Made by a program: the position numbers and the translations under genes
Shown: piece by piece, positions 48,496-57,804 of the stretch
How positions within the stretch are numbered: the first letter of the stretch is position 1
Layout: every line of letters begins with the position of its first letter
From: Phycisphaerae bacterium
Lineage (GTDB): Bacteria; Planctomycetota; Phycisphaerae; Phycisphaerales; UBA1924
Assembly: GCA_016873295.1 (NCBI GenBank)
Contig: VGXM01000015.1
Coordinates: 1 to 64,000 of the forward strand
Direction of reading: 5' to 3'
Length of the DNA stretch: 64,000 nucleotides
Notes under the pieces: generated by a model
What the model saw: only the letters and a program-made list of their open reading frames with translations
What the model was told of the DNA's origin: nothing
The model's database searches: none

Positions 48496-49161
48496 ATGCT
48501 CACGATCCTCAAGCTGCCGTGGTTCCTGCTCACGCTCCCCGTCCGCCTGCTGTGGCGGGTGTACATGGGGCTGTGGTGGGCGTTCGATGATTCGTCGCGG
48601 AGCCGCACGCAGAGGGCGGAGTCGGCCCGGATCGCGGCGGGGCAGGAGGCGAGCTTCGAGGTGGTCGATTCCGCGCCCCGCCCGCGCCCCGCGCCGCGGG
48701 GGCTGCTGCGGGGGGGGTTCGCCGCCAGCGCCATGATCGCGGTGCTCGCGGGCGTCGGGCTGTCGATGCTGAGCGCGGGTCGGGTGATCGACCCGGCGTC
48801 GGCGGCGCTCGGGTGGGCGTGGGCCACCGCCACGACCATGGTCGTCAGCGTGTCCCTGGTCCGACGCAAGGCGGCGAAGCAGAGGACGTTGCGCGAGCGC
48901 GTGGGGTCCTGCGCCCGCCGGGCGGCGTCGGCGTTCGCGGGGTCCGACCCGGCGGGCTCCACCAGCGGCACGAGTGCGTGGAAGCCCGGCCTCCGCGGGG
49001 CGGGGTCGTGCGCCAGACGCTGCTGCGTGGGTGCGTGGAACGGCGCGCGCAGGGGGGCGGCGTTCGTGCGCGCACGCACGCCCGAAGCCTCGCGCCGCGC
49101 CCGCGCCGCGTGGAACGCCCTGCGGAAGGGGCCCGCTCCCAGCGTGCCGCGCCGGGGCTGA
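48496..49161 (+). CDS. Basic membrane protein, unknown function
   Basis: Codes for 221 residues from the ATG giving MLTILKLPW, with AGGGGC upstream. A hydrophobic N-terminal stretch (LTILKLPWFLLTLPVRLLW) and two further helices (FAASAMIAVLAGVGLSML and ALGWAWATATTMVVSVSL) frame a short charged segment. The last 90 residues are strongly basic and rich in Arg, Ala and Ser. The frame is unusual because most genes here run on the minus strand, but the hydrophobic pattern fits a protein. It diverges from the DUF418 gene and converges on the metalloprotease. Confidence 0.55.
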   Translation: MLTILKLPWFLLTLPVRLLWRVYMGLWWAFDDSSRSRTQRAESARIAAGQEASFEVVDSAPRPRPAPRGLLRGGFAASAMIAVLAGVGLSMLSAGRVIDPASAALGWAWATATTMVVSVSLVRRKAAKQRTLRERVGSCARRAASAFAGSDPAGSTSGTSAWKPGLRGAGSCARRCCVGAWNGARRGAAFVRARTPEASRRARAAWNALRKGPAPSVPRRG

Positions 49162-49263
49162 CCCGATCGGGCGAGAATGCAACCTCAACAGCGATCCCGG
49201 GATTCGAGGGCTCGTCCCGGGCGTGCGGGCGCGACAATGGCGCATGAGAGCGCGTGGGGGCGC

Positions 49264-49297
49264 AGAAGCGAAAGCTCCCGCCCGGCGGGGCGGGAGC
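49264..49297 (-). terminator. Intrinsic terminator after the metalloprotease gene
   Basis: On the minus strand GCTCCCGCC, a short loop and GGGCGGGAGC are followed by TTTCGCTTCT. It starts about 50 bases after the metalloprotease stop. Confidence 0.75.
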
Positions 49298-49344
49298 GAT
49301 GGGGATCGAAGGAAGCTCGCGGGGCCTGCAAGGCCCCGCCCCTG

Positions 49345-52300
49345 TCAGCGACGGAGTTCGGAGCCCGGGCCCGAGGCGGGGGTGTTGGGGTCGATGGGCT
49401 GCCCGAGCATGAAGAAGGGGAATCCGCCTCCCGTGCCGGAGCCCTGGTTGTAGATGAACTGGGCGTTGAGGGCCTGTTCGATGCGCTTGGAGGCCTCGGA
49501 GAGGTGGGCGGAGGTGTAGGGGTCGAGGGTGGTGTTCTTGAGGCCGGCGTCGATCCGCTCCTTGATCTGGCGGAGGCGTGCGACGGCGAGGTTGGAGATG
49601 GGCTTGGAGCTCTCGCCGCTGAGCCCGCCGGGGAGCGTGAGGTCGATCATGCGGTCGACGAACTCGCGCTGGAGGTTGCGTCGGAGGCTGGAGACCATGG
49701 GCTGTCTTGCGGTGTAGCGCCGGTCGGGGGAGGCGGAGAGCTCGGAGAAGATCTCGCCGATGAGGGCGTCGAAGAGCTCGGGGAGGGTGATCTGGTCCTG
49801 TGAGGCTGGGGTGCGGAACTCGTTGTCGTAGACGCGGCGGAGTCGGGTGGGGTTGACGAGGTTGGTGAGGACGGAGGCCTGGATGCCGGCGATGCGGTCG
49901 TGGACGGGCCAGGCGGGCTCCTGCATGGCCTCGGAGAAGCCGCCCCAGTCGAGCCACTTGTCGACGGTCATCTTGGCGAGGAGGTCGGGGGTGAGGCCGA
50001 AGGCCTCGTCGCGGAAGGAGTTCTCGATGACCCACTTGAGGGCGGCCCGCTGCTGCTGGGCGGTGACGGGGGTGACGGGGTCGCGTCCGTTGGGGTCGCC
50101 CTTGCGGTCGCGATGGACGAAGGAGCCGCCGATCCAGTTGGCCATCATGGAGAGGGAGCGGGTCTGGAGCCCGAGGGTGACGTTGTAGCCGCGGGTGGCG
50201 CGGGCCCAGGACTGCCCGTCCTTGACGAAGCGTGTGATGATGCGGTCGCGGTGCCACTGGGCGAGCTTCATGTTGCTCTGGGCGTAGTCGAGCGGGTCCT
50301 TGGAGAAGTCGTAGCGTCGGGCGAGGGGGTCGGGCCCGGAGGTGTCCTCGTCGGTGGCGTAGACGAGCTCGGGCTCGGCGACGCGCTTGAGGACGTCCTT
50401 GAGGTCGCCGGTGGTGTAGCCGTACTCGATGGCCCAGTAGTCGTAGGGCCCGATGTCGACCATGGCGTAGTCGCCCTGGACGGGGCCGTCGTTCATGTTG
50501 ATGTTGATGGGGTTGTAGTCCATGACCGAGCCGGTGAAGGGCTTCTTGCCCTTGAGCTCGTTGGAGTTGATCTGGGCGAGGGTGTAGAGGGAGGAGGCCT
50601 TGAAGTTGTGTCGGAGGCCGAGGGTGTGCCCGACCTCGTGGGCGGTCAGGTCGGTCAGGAGGGGCCCGATGAACCACTCGGGGATGCCGTCGAGCATCTC
50701 CTGCTTGGTCTTGTCGTCCTTGGGTGCCTCGGGCTTGGGTTCGGGCTTGGGATCGGGCTGATCCTGGCGTGCCGCGCGGCGCTCGGGCTGGGCGACGTCG
50801 TTGGAGGCGAGAGTGGTCGGGGGCTCGGCGGCGCCCGCGGTGCGCGTCGCGGACCAGGTGCCCGATACCTCGCCGATCTCGAGCGTTCCGGTGATCTTGT
50901 CGGCGGCGACGGAGCCGTTGAGGGTGGCCTTGAGGGCCTCCTGGGGGACGTCGACCGTGAGGGTGAGGGCCCCGGACTTGTCGTCGAAGGTGCCGCGGGC
51001 GATGGGCATGTTGCCCAGGGGCGAGAGGATGGTGCCCGAGACGTTGCCGGCGTCGTGCTTGAGGTCGAGGCTGAAGGGGACGGTCTGGGGCTCGGGGGCG
51101 GCGATGGTGGCGGAGGCGTCCCACGTGCCGGCGATGGGGTCGGCGAGGACGAGGGCGGCGGCGTCGGCGACGCGCTCCTCCTCGATCAGTTGCAGGATGT
51201 CCAGGTGCATCCGCATGAGCAGGGTGTCGAAGGCCTTGCCGGTCGCGGCGATGCACAGCCCGTTGACCTGCGAGCGCCGGCCCACGAGCCCGTCGTACGG
51301 GTTGTCGCCGATGAGGCGCGTGGCCTCGGGCTCGGCGGCGGCGGCGAGGGGGTGCCCGCCGTACTTCATGACGCCCTGGCGCATCCGCTGGGCGACGATG
51401 GCGTCGCGATTCTCCGGGGGCGCCATGCGGACGCGCGGGTCCCACTGGGGTCGGCTGTGCAGCCAGGCGAGGGTCTCGGGGGAGGCGCCCTCGAGGGCCA
51501 TCTCCGGCAGGATGTCGGAGTAGTTGACCCACCAGTGGCGGATCCAGCCGTCGGTCAGGATGATGTCGGCGTCGAGGATCTGGCCTGTGAGGGGGTGGAC
51601 GCGGGAGGGCCCGATGGCGGTGCCCTGGTCGTTGGCGAGCCAGCGGATGAAGTTGTAGCGGCGGTCCTCCGGGTCCTTCTCCATGTGGGCGCCGGTGGTC
51701 TCGTCCTGCTGGTAGACCTCGATGGCGTTGGCGATGCCGACCTTCTCGAAGGCCTTGTTCCAGTCGGTCAGGCCCTCGCGGACCCAGCGGCGGTAGCGCA
51801 CGGGCACGGTGTGCTCGATGTAGAAGACGATGGGTTCCTTGGGGGGGCTGGTCTTGAGGCGCGGGTCGGCCTTTTCGAGGCGCCAGCGGTTGATGTAGCG
51901 CACCCACTTCTCCTCGTCGGTGAACTTGCCCAGGTCGCGGTGGACGGTGGTGAAGTAGCCGACGCGCTCGTCGGCGGCCCGGGGCTGGTAGCCGTTGTTG
52001 TCCGGGATGAGGCTGATGGAGTAGTGGAACTCCTGGAGGCGTCCGCCGCCCGTGGGCCACTCGAAGGAGATCTCGATGTTCTCGGGGAAGGCCTTGGCGG
52101 ACTTGATGGTGGCGAGGGCGGTGTTGCCGCCGGCGGCGAAGCCGAAGAAGTCGCGGGCCCGCCCGACGAGGAGGGCCTTGAGGTCGATGACGGGTCGGCC
52201 GTTGGGCCCCATGCAGGCGATGGGGACGTCGAGGATGACGCGGTCGGTGAAGAGGCGCTTGACGCTGGACTTGGACTCCTGGTCGCCCGTGGAGCGGGTG

Positions 52301-52731
52301 TCGATGGCCGGTTCGACGAGGGCCAGGCGGTTGCCGATGCGGCGCCAGAAGGCGTAGACCTCGCCGGCCTGGAGGCCCGCGTAGTCCTCGCCGCTGGCGA
52401 CGGTCATGGCGATCATGACCCGCTGGCGATCGAAGCCCGAGGGCAGCTCGCCCAGCATCGAGTTGTCCTTCTTCTTGGTCCAGACCTCGTAGTAGGACTG
52501 GCCGTCGGCGGTGGAGATGACCTTCTCGAAGCCCTTGGAGACCTCGGCCCAGGGCTTGAGCCCGTCGGTCTCCTCGTCACCACCCTTGGCGTTGGGGCCG
52601 CCGCCCGGGGGCGGGGGCGTCGCGACCTGCTGATTCTCAGGTTGATTCGACTGCGACACGGCGTAGCCGGCGCACACCACCAACACGGCCGCGGACACCG
52701 CGACCAGACGACGATCCAGAAGCATCGACAT
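49345..52731 (-). CDS. Large secreted zinc metalloprotease (DUF5117/DUF4953 type)
   Basis: Codes for 1128 residues; AAGGAG lies six bases before the ATG giving MSMLLDRR. A signal peptide (VAVSAAVLVVCAGYAVSQ) leads into an N-terminal domain with GKFTDEEKWVRYINRWRLEK and VPVRYRRWVREGLTDWNKAFE, typical of this family. The zinc site AHEVGHTLGLRHNF near residue 695 carries the HExxHxxG signature. Between about residues 530 and 630 there is a beta-rich insert (GTWDASATIAAPEP ... TLEIGEVSGTWSATR) not usually seen before the active site, followed by a Lys/Pro/Gln-rich linker. It is a predicted extracellular protease acting on proteins or peptides. It diverges from the SPFH operon. Confidence 0.9.
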   Translation of the reverse strand: MSMLLDRRLVAVSAAVLVVCAGYAVSQSNQPENQQVATPPPPGGGPNAKGGDEETDGLKPWAEVSKGFEKVISTADGQSYYEVWTKKKDNSMLGELPSGFDRQRVMIAMTVASGEDYAGLQAGEVYAFWRRIGNRLALVEPAIDTRSTGDQESKSSVKRLFTDRVILDVPIACMGPNGRPVIDLKALLVGRARDFFGFAAGGNTALATIKSAKAFPENIEISFEWPTGGGRLQEFHYSISLIPDNNGYQPRAADERVGYFTTVHRDLGKFTDEEKWVRYINRWRLEKADPRLKTSPPKEPIVFYIEHTVPVRYRRWVREGLTDWNKAFEKVGIANAIEVYQQDETTGAHMEKDPEDRRYNFIRWLANDQGTAIGPSRVHPLTGQILDADIILTDGWIRHWWVNYSDILPEMALEGASPETLAWLHSRPQWDPRVRMAPPENRDAIVAQRMRQGVMKYGGHPLAAAAEPEATRLIGDNPYDGLVGRRSQVNGLCIAATGKAFDTLLMRMHLDILQLIEEERVADAAALVLADPIAGTWDASATIAAPEPQTVPFSLDLKHDAGNVSGTILSPLGNMPIARGTFDDKSGALTLTVDVPQEALKATLNGSVAADKITGTLEIGEVSGTWSATRTAGAAEPPTTLASNDVAQPERRAARQDQPDPKPEPKPEAPKDDKTKQEMLDGIPEWFIGPLLTDLTAHEVGHTLGLRHNFKASSLYTLAQINSNELKGKKPFTGSVMDYNPININMNDGPVQGDYAMVDIGPYDYWAIEYGYTTGDLKDVLKRVAEPELVYATDEDTSGPDPLARRYDFSKDPLDYAQSNMKLAQWHRDRIITRFVKDGQSWARATRGYNVTLGLQTRSLSMMANWIGGSFVHRDRKGDPNGRDPVTPVTAQQQRAALKWVIENSFRDEAFGLTPDLLAKMTVDKWLDWGGFSEAMQEPAWPVHDRIAGIQASVLTNLVNPTRLRRVYDNEFRTPASQDQITLPELFDALIGEIFSELSASPDRRYTARQPMVSSLRRNLQREFVDRMIDLTLPGGLSGESSKPISNLAVARLRQIKERIDAGLKNTTLDPYTSAHLSEASKRIEQALNAQFIYNQGSGTGGGFPFFMLGQPIDPNTPASGPGSELRR

Positions 52732-52808
52732 GACCGACTCCTTGCGATTGTCCGCCGGGGAGGCCTCCCCAGGCCCGCCCGGGCTCCCACCAGCGTTCCT
52801 CGGCCGTC

Positions 52809-52837
52809 AGCATAGCGAGTCTTGGAGTTGGGGCCAA
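52809..52837 (-). promoter_or_regulatory. Weak promoter candidate for the metalloprotease gene
   Basis: On the minus strand TTGGCC, a 17-bp spacer and TATGCT lie about 80 bases before the ATG at 52731. Spacing is ideal but both boxes are imperfect. The region 52732-53254 (523 bases) holds no gene; it contains this site and the one at 52997-53025 for the divergent operon. Confidence 0.35.
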
Positions 52838-52996
52838 ACACAGGGCGGCGCCGGGGGCGGCCCGGGGGACGCACGGGCGGCGGGCGGAGGCGCGGACCGA
52901 ACCCGGGCGGGGGCCGGTCGTACGGGGCAGGGGGCGCCGGTCGCGGGCGCTCACCTGCCTCCCGGGGCGGCGATCGGTGTTCCCCCGCCGCCCGGG

Positions 52997-53025
52997 TTGA
53001 AAGCGAGGGTCGGCGCGTACAGAAT
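52997..53025 (+). promoter_or_regulatory. Candidate promoter of the SPFH/ABC operon
   Basis: TTGAAA (52997-53002), a 17-bp spacer and CAGAAT (53020-53025) precede the operon by about 220 bases. The -35 box is good and the -10 box moderate. If correct, the message has a long 5' leader. Confidence 0.4.
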
Positions 53026-53254
53026 CCGGGCCCTCGGTCGGAGGGCCGGTCGCCAGGACGGACCCGCCGGACGCCTCCGGGCTTCTCCCGGTCGCGAGAG
53101 ACGTTGGGGAGGGAGCTGGAGCGGAGCCCTGGGCCCATGGATGGGGGCGACGGGTTCGGCGTGTTGGATCGGCCCGCGTGCGGCGTTCGCCGAGCCCGCG
53201 GGCACCCGGACCGGCGGTCCCGGGCGTCGGAGCTCCCTTGGGGAGAAGGCACGA

Positions 53255-55315
53255 GTGCAAGCGGACTACACGACTCAGAAGAAGGCGGTGGGGGTGGCGG
53301 CGCTGGGGCTGGTGCTCCAGGCGTCGATGGGGGTGGTGCTGCTGGTCTACGGGCTGCCGCTGACCGGCCGGGACCACCCGGCCCTGAGCGCGGCGGTGTT
53401 CGCGCTGGTCGGCGTGGTGGCGTGGCTGGCGTTGCTGATCGTGTCCGATCAACACCGTCGCGAGCGCCTGGAGGCGATGGAAGCCGAGGCGATGCAGTCG
53501 TCCGGGGCGGCGGCGAGCAGCGCGTTCGAGAGCGTGGGTGAGGAGTTCCGGGTCGCGCACAAGCGTCTGCTGGGGCTGTACCGGTACTTCATGCCCGGCA
53601 CGTCGCTGCTGATCGCGTTGGCGCTGGGGTACCTGGGCTGGGCCCGCCTCGCGGGGGCCCGCGAGGTGTGGCAGTCGTCGATGCCCGAGGTGCATCCGGG
53701 GTACGGGTGGGGCATCGCGCTGGGCCTGACGTGCGCGGTGACGGGGTTCGTGTTCGGGCGGTTCGTGGCGGGGATGGCGCGCCAGGATGCGTGGAAGCAC
53801 CTGCGGGCGGGGGCCGACTTCGCGGTGGGCACGGCCCTGATGGGCATGGGCCTCGCGGTGGCGCACTTCATCGACCTGGCGGGCCCGGACTGGGCGTTCC
53901 GCTACCTGCACCTGGTGATCCCGGGCCTGATGATGGTGCTGGCGGTCGAGGTCGTGCTGAACTTCCTGCTGGACCTGTACCGCCCGCGCAAGGCGGGGGT
54001 GTTCCCGCGGCCGGCGTTCGACTCGCGGCTGCTGGCGTTCGTGTCGGCGCCGGACGTGGTGGCCCGCTCGATCGGCGAGGCGCTCTCGTACCAGTTCGGG
54101 TACGACATCACGCGGAACTGGTTCTACCAGCTCCTGAGCCGCTACATCGGCCCGCTGGCGGCGGTGGCGGGGCTGGTGCTGTGGGGCATGTCGGCGATGG
54201 CGGTGGTCGATCCGCACCAGCGGGCGCTGATCACGCGGTTCGGCTCGGTGCGTCGCGAGGTGGGCCCGGGGCTGCACTTCAAGCTCCCCTGGCCCATCGA
54301 CCGCGTCGAGGTGCCGCTGTACCAGTCGTTCGACGAGCGGGGGCGCGTGACGGGCGCGGCGCGGACGGCGACGGGGGTGCGGACGATCCAGCTGGCGTCG
54401 GCGGCGCCGGGGATCGACCGGAACATCCTCTGGACCAACGAGCACGCGGGCGAGGAGGTGTTCTTCATCGTCGGGCCCGCGGGGGGCGAGGGCGCGGACC
54501 GCGCGGGGGCGGACATCGCGGTGGTGGCGGCGGAGGTGCCGCTGCGGTTCCGCGTGAGGGACGTCGGGGCCTACGACCGGCTCGCGGGGGCCGAGGGCAT
54601 GCGCACGAGCCTGCTCCGCGGCGTGGCGCAGCGGGAACTCCTGCGGCACCTGGCGCCGCTGACGGTGGACGACCTGCTGGGGGCCCGGCGGCTGGCGCTG
54701 CAGACCGAACTCCGCGAGCGGATGCAGTCGTCGTTCGACGCGCTCAACGCCGGCGAGGGGGCGGGGGTCGAGGTCCTGAGCGTCGAGCTGAAGGGCGTGC
54801 ACCCGCCCAAGGACGTGGCGCCGGCCTACGAGCGCGTGCTCGAGGCCCAGCAGAAGCAGCAGGCCCTGGTGCTGTCGGCCCAGGCCGAGGCGATCACGAC
54901 GCTGACGGGCGTGGTCGGGTCGGTGGACCTGGCCCGCCAGATCGCGGCGGAGGCGGAGAGGCTGAGGCTGCTCCCCGCGGACGCCGACGCGGCCCGGGCG
55001 GAGCAGCAGACCAGGGTGCAGCGGCTGATCGAGCAGGCGGGGGGCCAGGCGGCGGCGGCGTTGGCGGCGGCGCGGTCGCAGCGGTGGGGCACGCTGCTGG
55101 ACGCGCGGGCGCGGGCGGCGCGGTACGCCGGGCACCTGGCCAACTACGGCGCGGCCCCGGAGGTCTACATGGCGTCGCTGTACTTCCAGGCGCTGAAGGA
55201 CGCGATGGCGGACTCGCGCGTGTACATCGCCCCGGAGCGGGCGCGATTCGTGTGGCGTCTGGAGGACCGTGAGACGGGGGTGGACGTGTTCAACCCCGGC
55301 GCCGGATCCAAGTAG
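53255..55315 (+). CDS. HflK-like SPFH protein with N-terminal polytopic membrane domain
   Basis: Codes for 686 residues from a GTG, chosen because GAGAAGG lies six bases upstream and the frame then opens at VQADYTTQK. The first 300 residues contain about six membrane helices (GVAALGLVLQASMGVVLLVY, then several up to MMVLAVEVVLNFLL). Then a single helix (GPLAAVAGLVLWGMSAMAVV, about 305-324) leads into the SPFH/band 7 domain: VVDPHQRALITRFGSVRREV, GPGLHFKLPWPIDRV and VPLRFRVRDVGAYDR. A C-terminal helix rich in Ala/Gln/Glu completes it. Ordinary HflK is about 420 residues with one helix, so the polytopic half is an added domain. It starts a six-gene operon. Confidence 0.88.
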   Translation: MQADYTTQKKAVGVAALGLVLQASMGVVLLVYGLPLTGRDHPALSAAVFALVGVVAWLALLIVSDQHRRERLEAMEAEAMQSSGAAASSAFESVGEEFRVAHKRLLGLYRYFMPGTSLLIALALGYLGWARLAGAREVWQSSMPEVHPGYGWGIALGLTCAVTGFVFGRFVAGMARQDAWKHLRAGADFAVGTALMGMGLAVAHFIDLAGPDWAFRYLHLVIPGLMMVLAVEVVLNFLLDLYRPRKAGVFPRPAFDSRLLAFVSAPDVVARSIGEALSYQFGYDITRNWFYQLLSRYIGPLAAVAGLVLWGMSAMAVVDPHQRALITRFGSVRREVGPGLHFKLPWPIDRVEVPLYQSFDERGRVTGAARTATGVRTIQLASAAPGIDRNILWTNEHAGEEVFFIVGPAGGEGADRAGADIAVVAAEVPLRFRVRDVGAYDRLAGAEGMRTSLLRGVAQRELLRHLAPLTVDDLLGARRLALQTELRERMQSSFDALNAGEGAGVEVLSVELKGVHPPKDVAPAYERVLEAQQKQQALVLSAQAEAITTLTGVVGSVDLARQIAAEAERLRLLPADADAARAEQQTRVQRLIEQAGGQAAAALAAARSQRWGTLLDARARAARYAGHLANYGAAPEVYMASLYFQALKDAMADSRVYIAPERARFVWRLEDRETGVDVFNPGAGSK

Positions 55316-55352
55316 GTCGATCGATGCACCGCACCCCGCGGAGAAGTCACCC

Positions 55353-56387
55353 GTGAGAAGGCCCTTCACCCTCGCCGTCGCGTTCCTGTTCGTGGCGATC
55401 CTGCTGCTGTCGACCGTGACGTACACGGTTCGGTTCACGGAGCGGGCGGTGCTGACGACGTTCGGGAAGGCGGAGGAGAGCGACATCAAGCAGACGCCGG
55501 GGCTCAAGTTCAAGTGGCCCTACCCGGTGCAGTCGGTGATCAAGTACGACACGCGGCTGCGGTACGTGGCGGCGGCGAAGCAGCAGCAGCAGACGGCGGA
55601 CAACCGCCAGATCGTGGTCGAGGCCTTCGCCGCCTGGCGCGTCAGCGACCCGCTGCAGTTCTACCGCGCCTTCTCCAACGCCGGGACGAGGGCGGTGGAC
55701 CACTACGCGGCGGCGGAGCAGATCATCCGTTCCAGCCTGGGGGGCGGGCTGTCGGCGGTGAGCAAGTTCCGCATGGACGAGCTGTTCACGACCGCCCAGT
55801 CGGGGTCGAAGCTGTCGGAGCTGGACGGGCTGATCCTCCAGGCGATGCACACGAGCGAGGGGTCGCGGTCGGCGCTGGCGAGCTACGGGATCGAGCCGGT
55901 CTACGTGGGGATCAGCCAGGTCCGCCTGCCCGAGTCGACGATCCGGGGCGTGTTCGAGCGGATGACCGCCGACCGCGACAAGATCGTGCGCGGGATCGAG
56001 AGCCAGGGCGAGGCGACGGCGAACACGATCCGCTCGCAGGCGATGTCGCAGGCGGAGACGATCCGGTCGTTCGCGCTGCAGCGCGCGGAGGAGATCCGGG
56101 TGCAGGGGGACCGCGAGGCGGCGCCGGTGCTGGCCCAGCTGAACGAGAAGCCCGAGCTGGCGGTGTTCCTGGCGAACATCGATCTGCTGCGGAACGCGAC
56201 GGGCAAGCGGGTGACGCTGGTGCTGGACGGGAGCGTGCCGGGGGTGCCGCTGTTCGGGTCCAGCGCCCTGTCGCGGCTGGCGCCGGGGCAGTTGCCGGCG
56301 TTCATCCCGCCGCGGGAGTGGCTGGAGCAAAGGCCGGCGGGCGGGGGGTCGGGCTCTGGGTCGGTGATCGACCAGGGGGGTCGCTGA
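55353..56387 (+). CDS. HflC-like SPFH protein
   Basis: Codes for 344 residues from a GTG with GGAGAA seven bases upstream. One N-terminal membrane helix (FTLAVAFLFVAILLLSTVTY) precedes an SPFH domain: RFTERAVLTTFGKAEESDIK, TPGLKFKWPYPVQSVIKYD and IVVEAFAAWRVSDPLQFYRA. The C-terminal part has ARSQ-type helices (TANTIRSQAMSQAETIRSFALQ) and an oligomerisation-like end. HflC with HflK forms a ring or cage around FtsH and modulates it. Here it follows the unusual HflK-like gene by 38 bases. No FtsH is in the window. Confidence 0.88.
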   Translation: MRRPFTLAVAFLFVAILLLSTVTYTVRFTERAVLTTFGKAEESDIKQTPGLKFKWPYPVQSVIKYDTRLRYVAAAKQQQQTADNRQIVVEAFAAWRVSDPLQFYRAFSNAGTRAVDHYAAAEQIIRSSLGGGLSAVSKFRMDELFTTAQSGSKLSELDGLILQAMHTSEGSRSALASYGIEPVYVGISQVRLPESTIRGVFERMTADRDKIVRGIESQGEATANTIRSQAMSQAETIRSFALQRAEEIRVQGDREAAPVLAQLNEKPELAVFLANIDLLRNATGKRVTLVLDGSVPGVPLFGSSALSRLAPGQLPAFIPPREWLEQRPAGGGSGSGSVIDQGGR

Positions 56388-57788
56388 GTGAGCCGGCACC
56401 ACAGCGATCAACTGGGTCCGTGGTCGCCGATGCTGGCGCCTGAGGAGACGCCGGCGCCCGCGCGTCCGGCGCTGCCGCACGACGCCGAGGCGATGATGGA
56501 CCCGGCGAACCGGGCGTTGGCCGAGGCGCTGCAGATCCTGCTGCGGATCCTGCAAGGGGGCCTGGTGGTGATCTTCGCCCTGTACCTGCTGAGCGGGTTT
56601 CAGTCGGTGAAGCAGGGTCAGACGGGGATCCGGCTGCTGTTCGGGGCGATCCAGTCGGAGGGGTTGGAGCCCGGGTTCCACTTCAGCCTGCCGTACCCGA
56701 TCGGGGGGCTGGAGCGAGTGGACCAGGGGACGCTGATCGACCGGCTGGACACGCAGTTCTGGCAGTTCCTCAAGAGCGACGCCGAGCGGTCGATGCCGAC
56801 GAACGAGCTGCCGATGATGGCGTCTCTGAATCCGGAGCGGGACGGCGCGGTGCTCACGGGGGACGGGAACGTGGCCCACACGCGGTGGCAGGTGGCGTAT
56901 GTACGGGGTGACCCGACGGCGTGGGCCCGCAACGTGACGCCCGAGGCCGAGCGGCCCCTGGTGCTGGGCGCGGTGCAGCGGGGCGTGGTGCAGGCGATCG
57001 CCGAGGTGTCGGTGGACGACCTGCTCCGGCAGAGCAGCCGGGACACGGAGCAGGTGGCGCTGCGGGCCGCGGAGGTCGCGCAGGCGGCGTTGGATCGCAT
57101 GGGGACGGGGATCCGGATCCAGCGGCTGGACCTGTCGGAGCGGATCCCGCCGACGTTCCTGCGGGAGCGGTTCTCGCAGGTGCAGACGGCGGAGCAGAAC
57201 GCGGGCAAGGCACGGAGCGAGGCGCAAGGCGAGCGGAACACGGTGCTGTCGGACGCGGCGGGGGGCGCGGCCGAGCCGCTGCTGCGGCAGATCGACGCCT
57301 ACGAGGCGGCGCTGGACCGGGGCGACCTGGAGGGGGCGTCGGGGGTGCTGGCCCGGATCAACGGGGTGCTGGACGGGGGGGCGATCGAGCTCTCGCCCGG
57401 GGGCCCGCCGGTGGAGGTCGGGGGCGATGCGGCCCGCATGATCGCGGACGCGCGGCAGTACGTGGCCCAGACGGTCAGCCGGCGCAAGTCGCAGTTGGCG
57501 CTCTTCCGGGCCAAGCTGGCCCAGTTCCGAAGCAACCCGCAGCTGCTGGTGTACGGCGAGTGGTCCGGCGCGTACAAGCAGTTCACGGGGCACGAGTACG
57601 TGCAGGTGCTGATCAACCCGCCCGGGGCCCTGGGCGTGGAGATCGTGCTGAACCAGGACCCCATGATCATCAAGGACATCCAGCGCCGGATGGCGGAGCG
57701 CGAGGGCGAGGAAGGCCGCAAGCGTCGCCTGGAGCAGCAGCGGCAGGAGCAGTTCCGGACGCAGCGCGGGACGAGCCTCTCGGGCTGA
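56388..57788 (+). CDS. Third SPFH paralogue of the operon
   Basis: Codes for 466 residues from a GTG immediately after the HflC-like stop (TGAGTG), a sign of coupled translation. A polar N-terminus of about 50 residues leads to one membrane helix (LLRILQGGLVVIFALYLLSGF), then an SPFH-type region: VKQGQTGIRLLFGAIQSEGLEPGFHFSLPYPI. The long C-terminal region is helical, with AEQNAGKARSEAQGERNTVLSD and a Lys/Arg/Gln-rich end. It is clearly related to the HflK/HflC pair but belongs to neither. Three different SPFH proteins in one operon would allow a mixed ring. The ABC ATPase gene follows after 16 bases. Confidence 0.85.
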   Translation: MSRHHSDQLGPWSPMLAPEETPAPARPALPHDAEAMMDPANRALAEALQILLRILQGGLVVIFALYLLSGFQSVKQGQTGIRLLFGAIQSEGLEPGFHFSLPYPIGGLERVDQGTLIDRLDTQFWQFLKSDAERSMPTNELPMMASLNPERDGAVLTGDGNVAHTRWQVAYVRGDPTAWARNVTPEAERPLVLGAVQRGVVQAIAEVSVDDLLRQSSRDTEQVALRAAEVAQAALDRMGTGIRIQRLDLSERIPPTFLRERFSQVQTAEQNAGKARSEAQGERNTVLSDAAGGAAEPLLRQIDAYEAALDRGDLEGASGVLARINGVLDGGAIELSPGGPPVEVGGDAARMIADARQYVAQTVSRRKSQLALFRAKLAQFRSNPQLLVYGEWSGAYKQFTGHEYVQVLINPPGALGVEIVLNQDPMIIKDIQRRMAEREGEEGRKRRLEQQRQEQFRTQRGTSLSG

Positions 57789-57804
57789 GGCGGGCGGGAG
57801 CACG

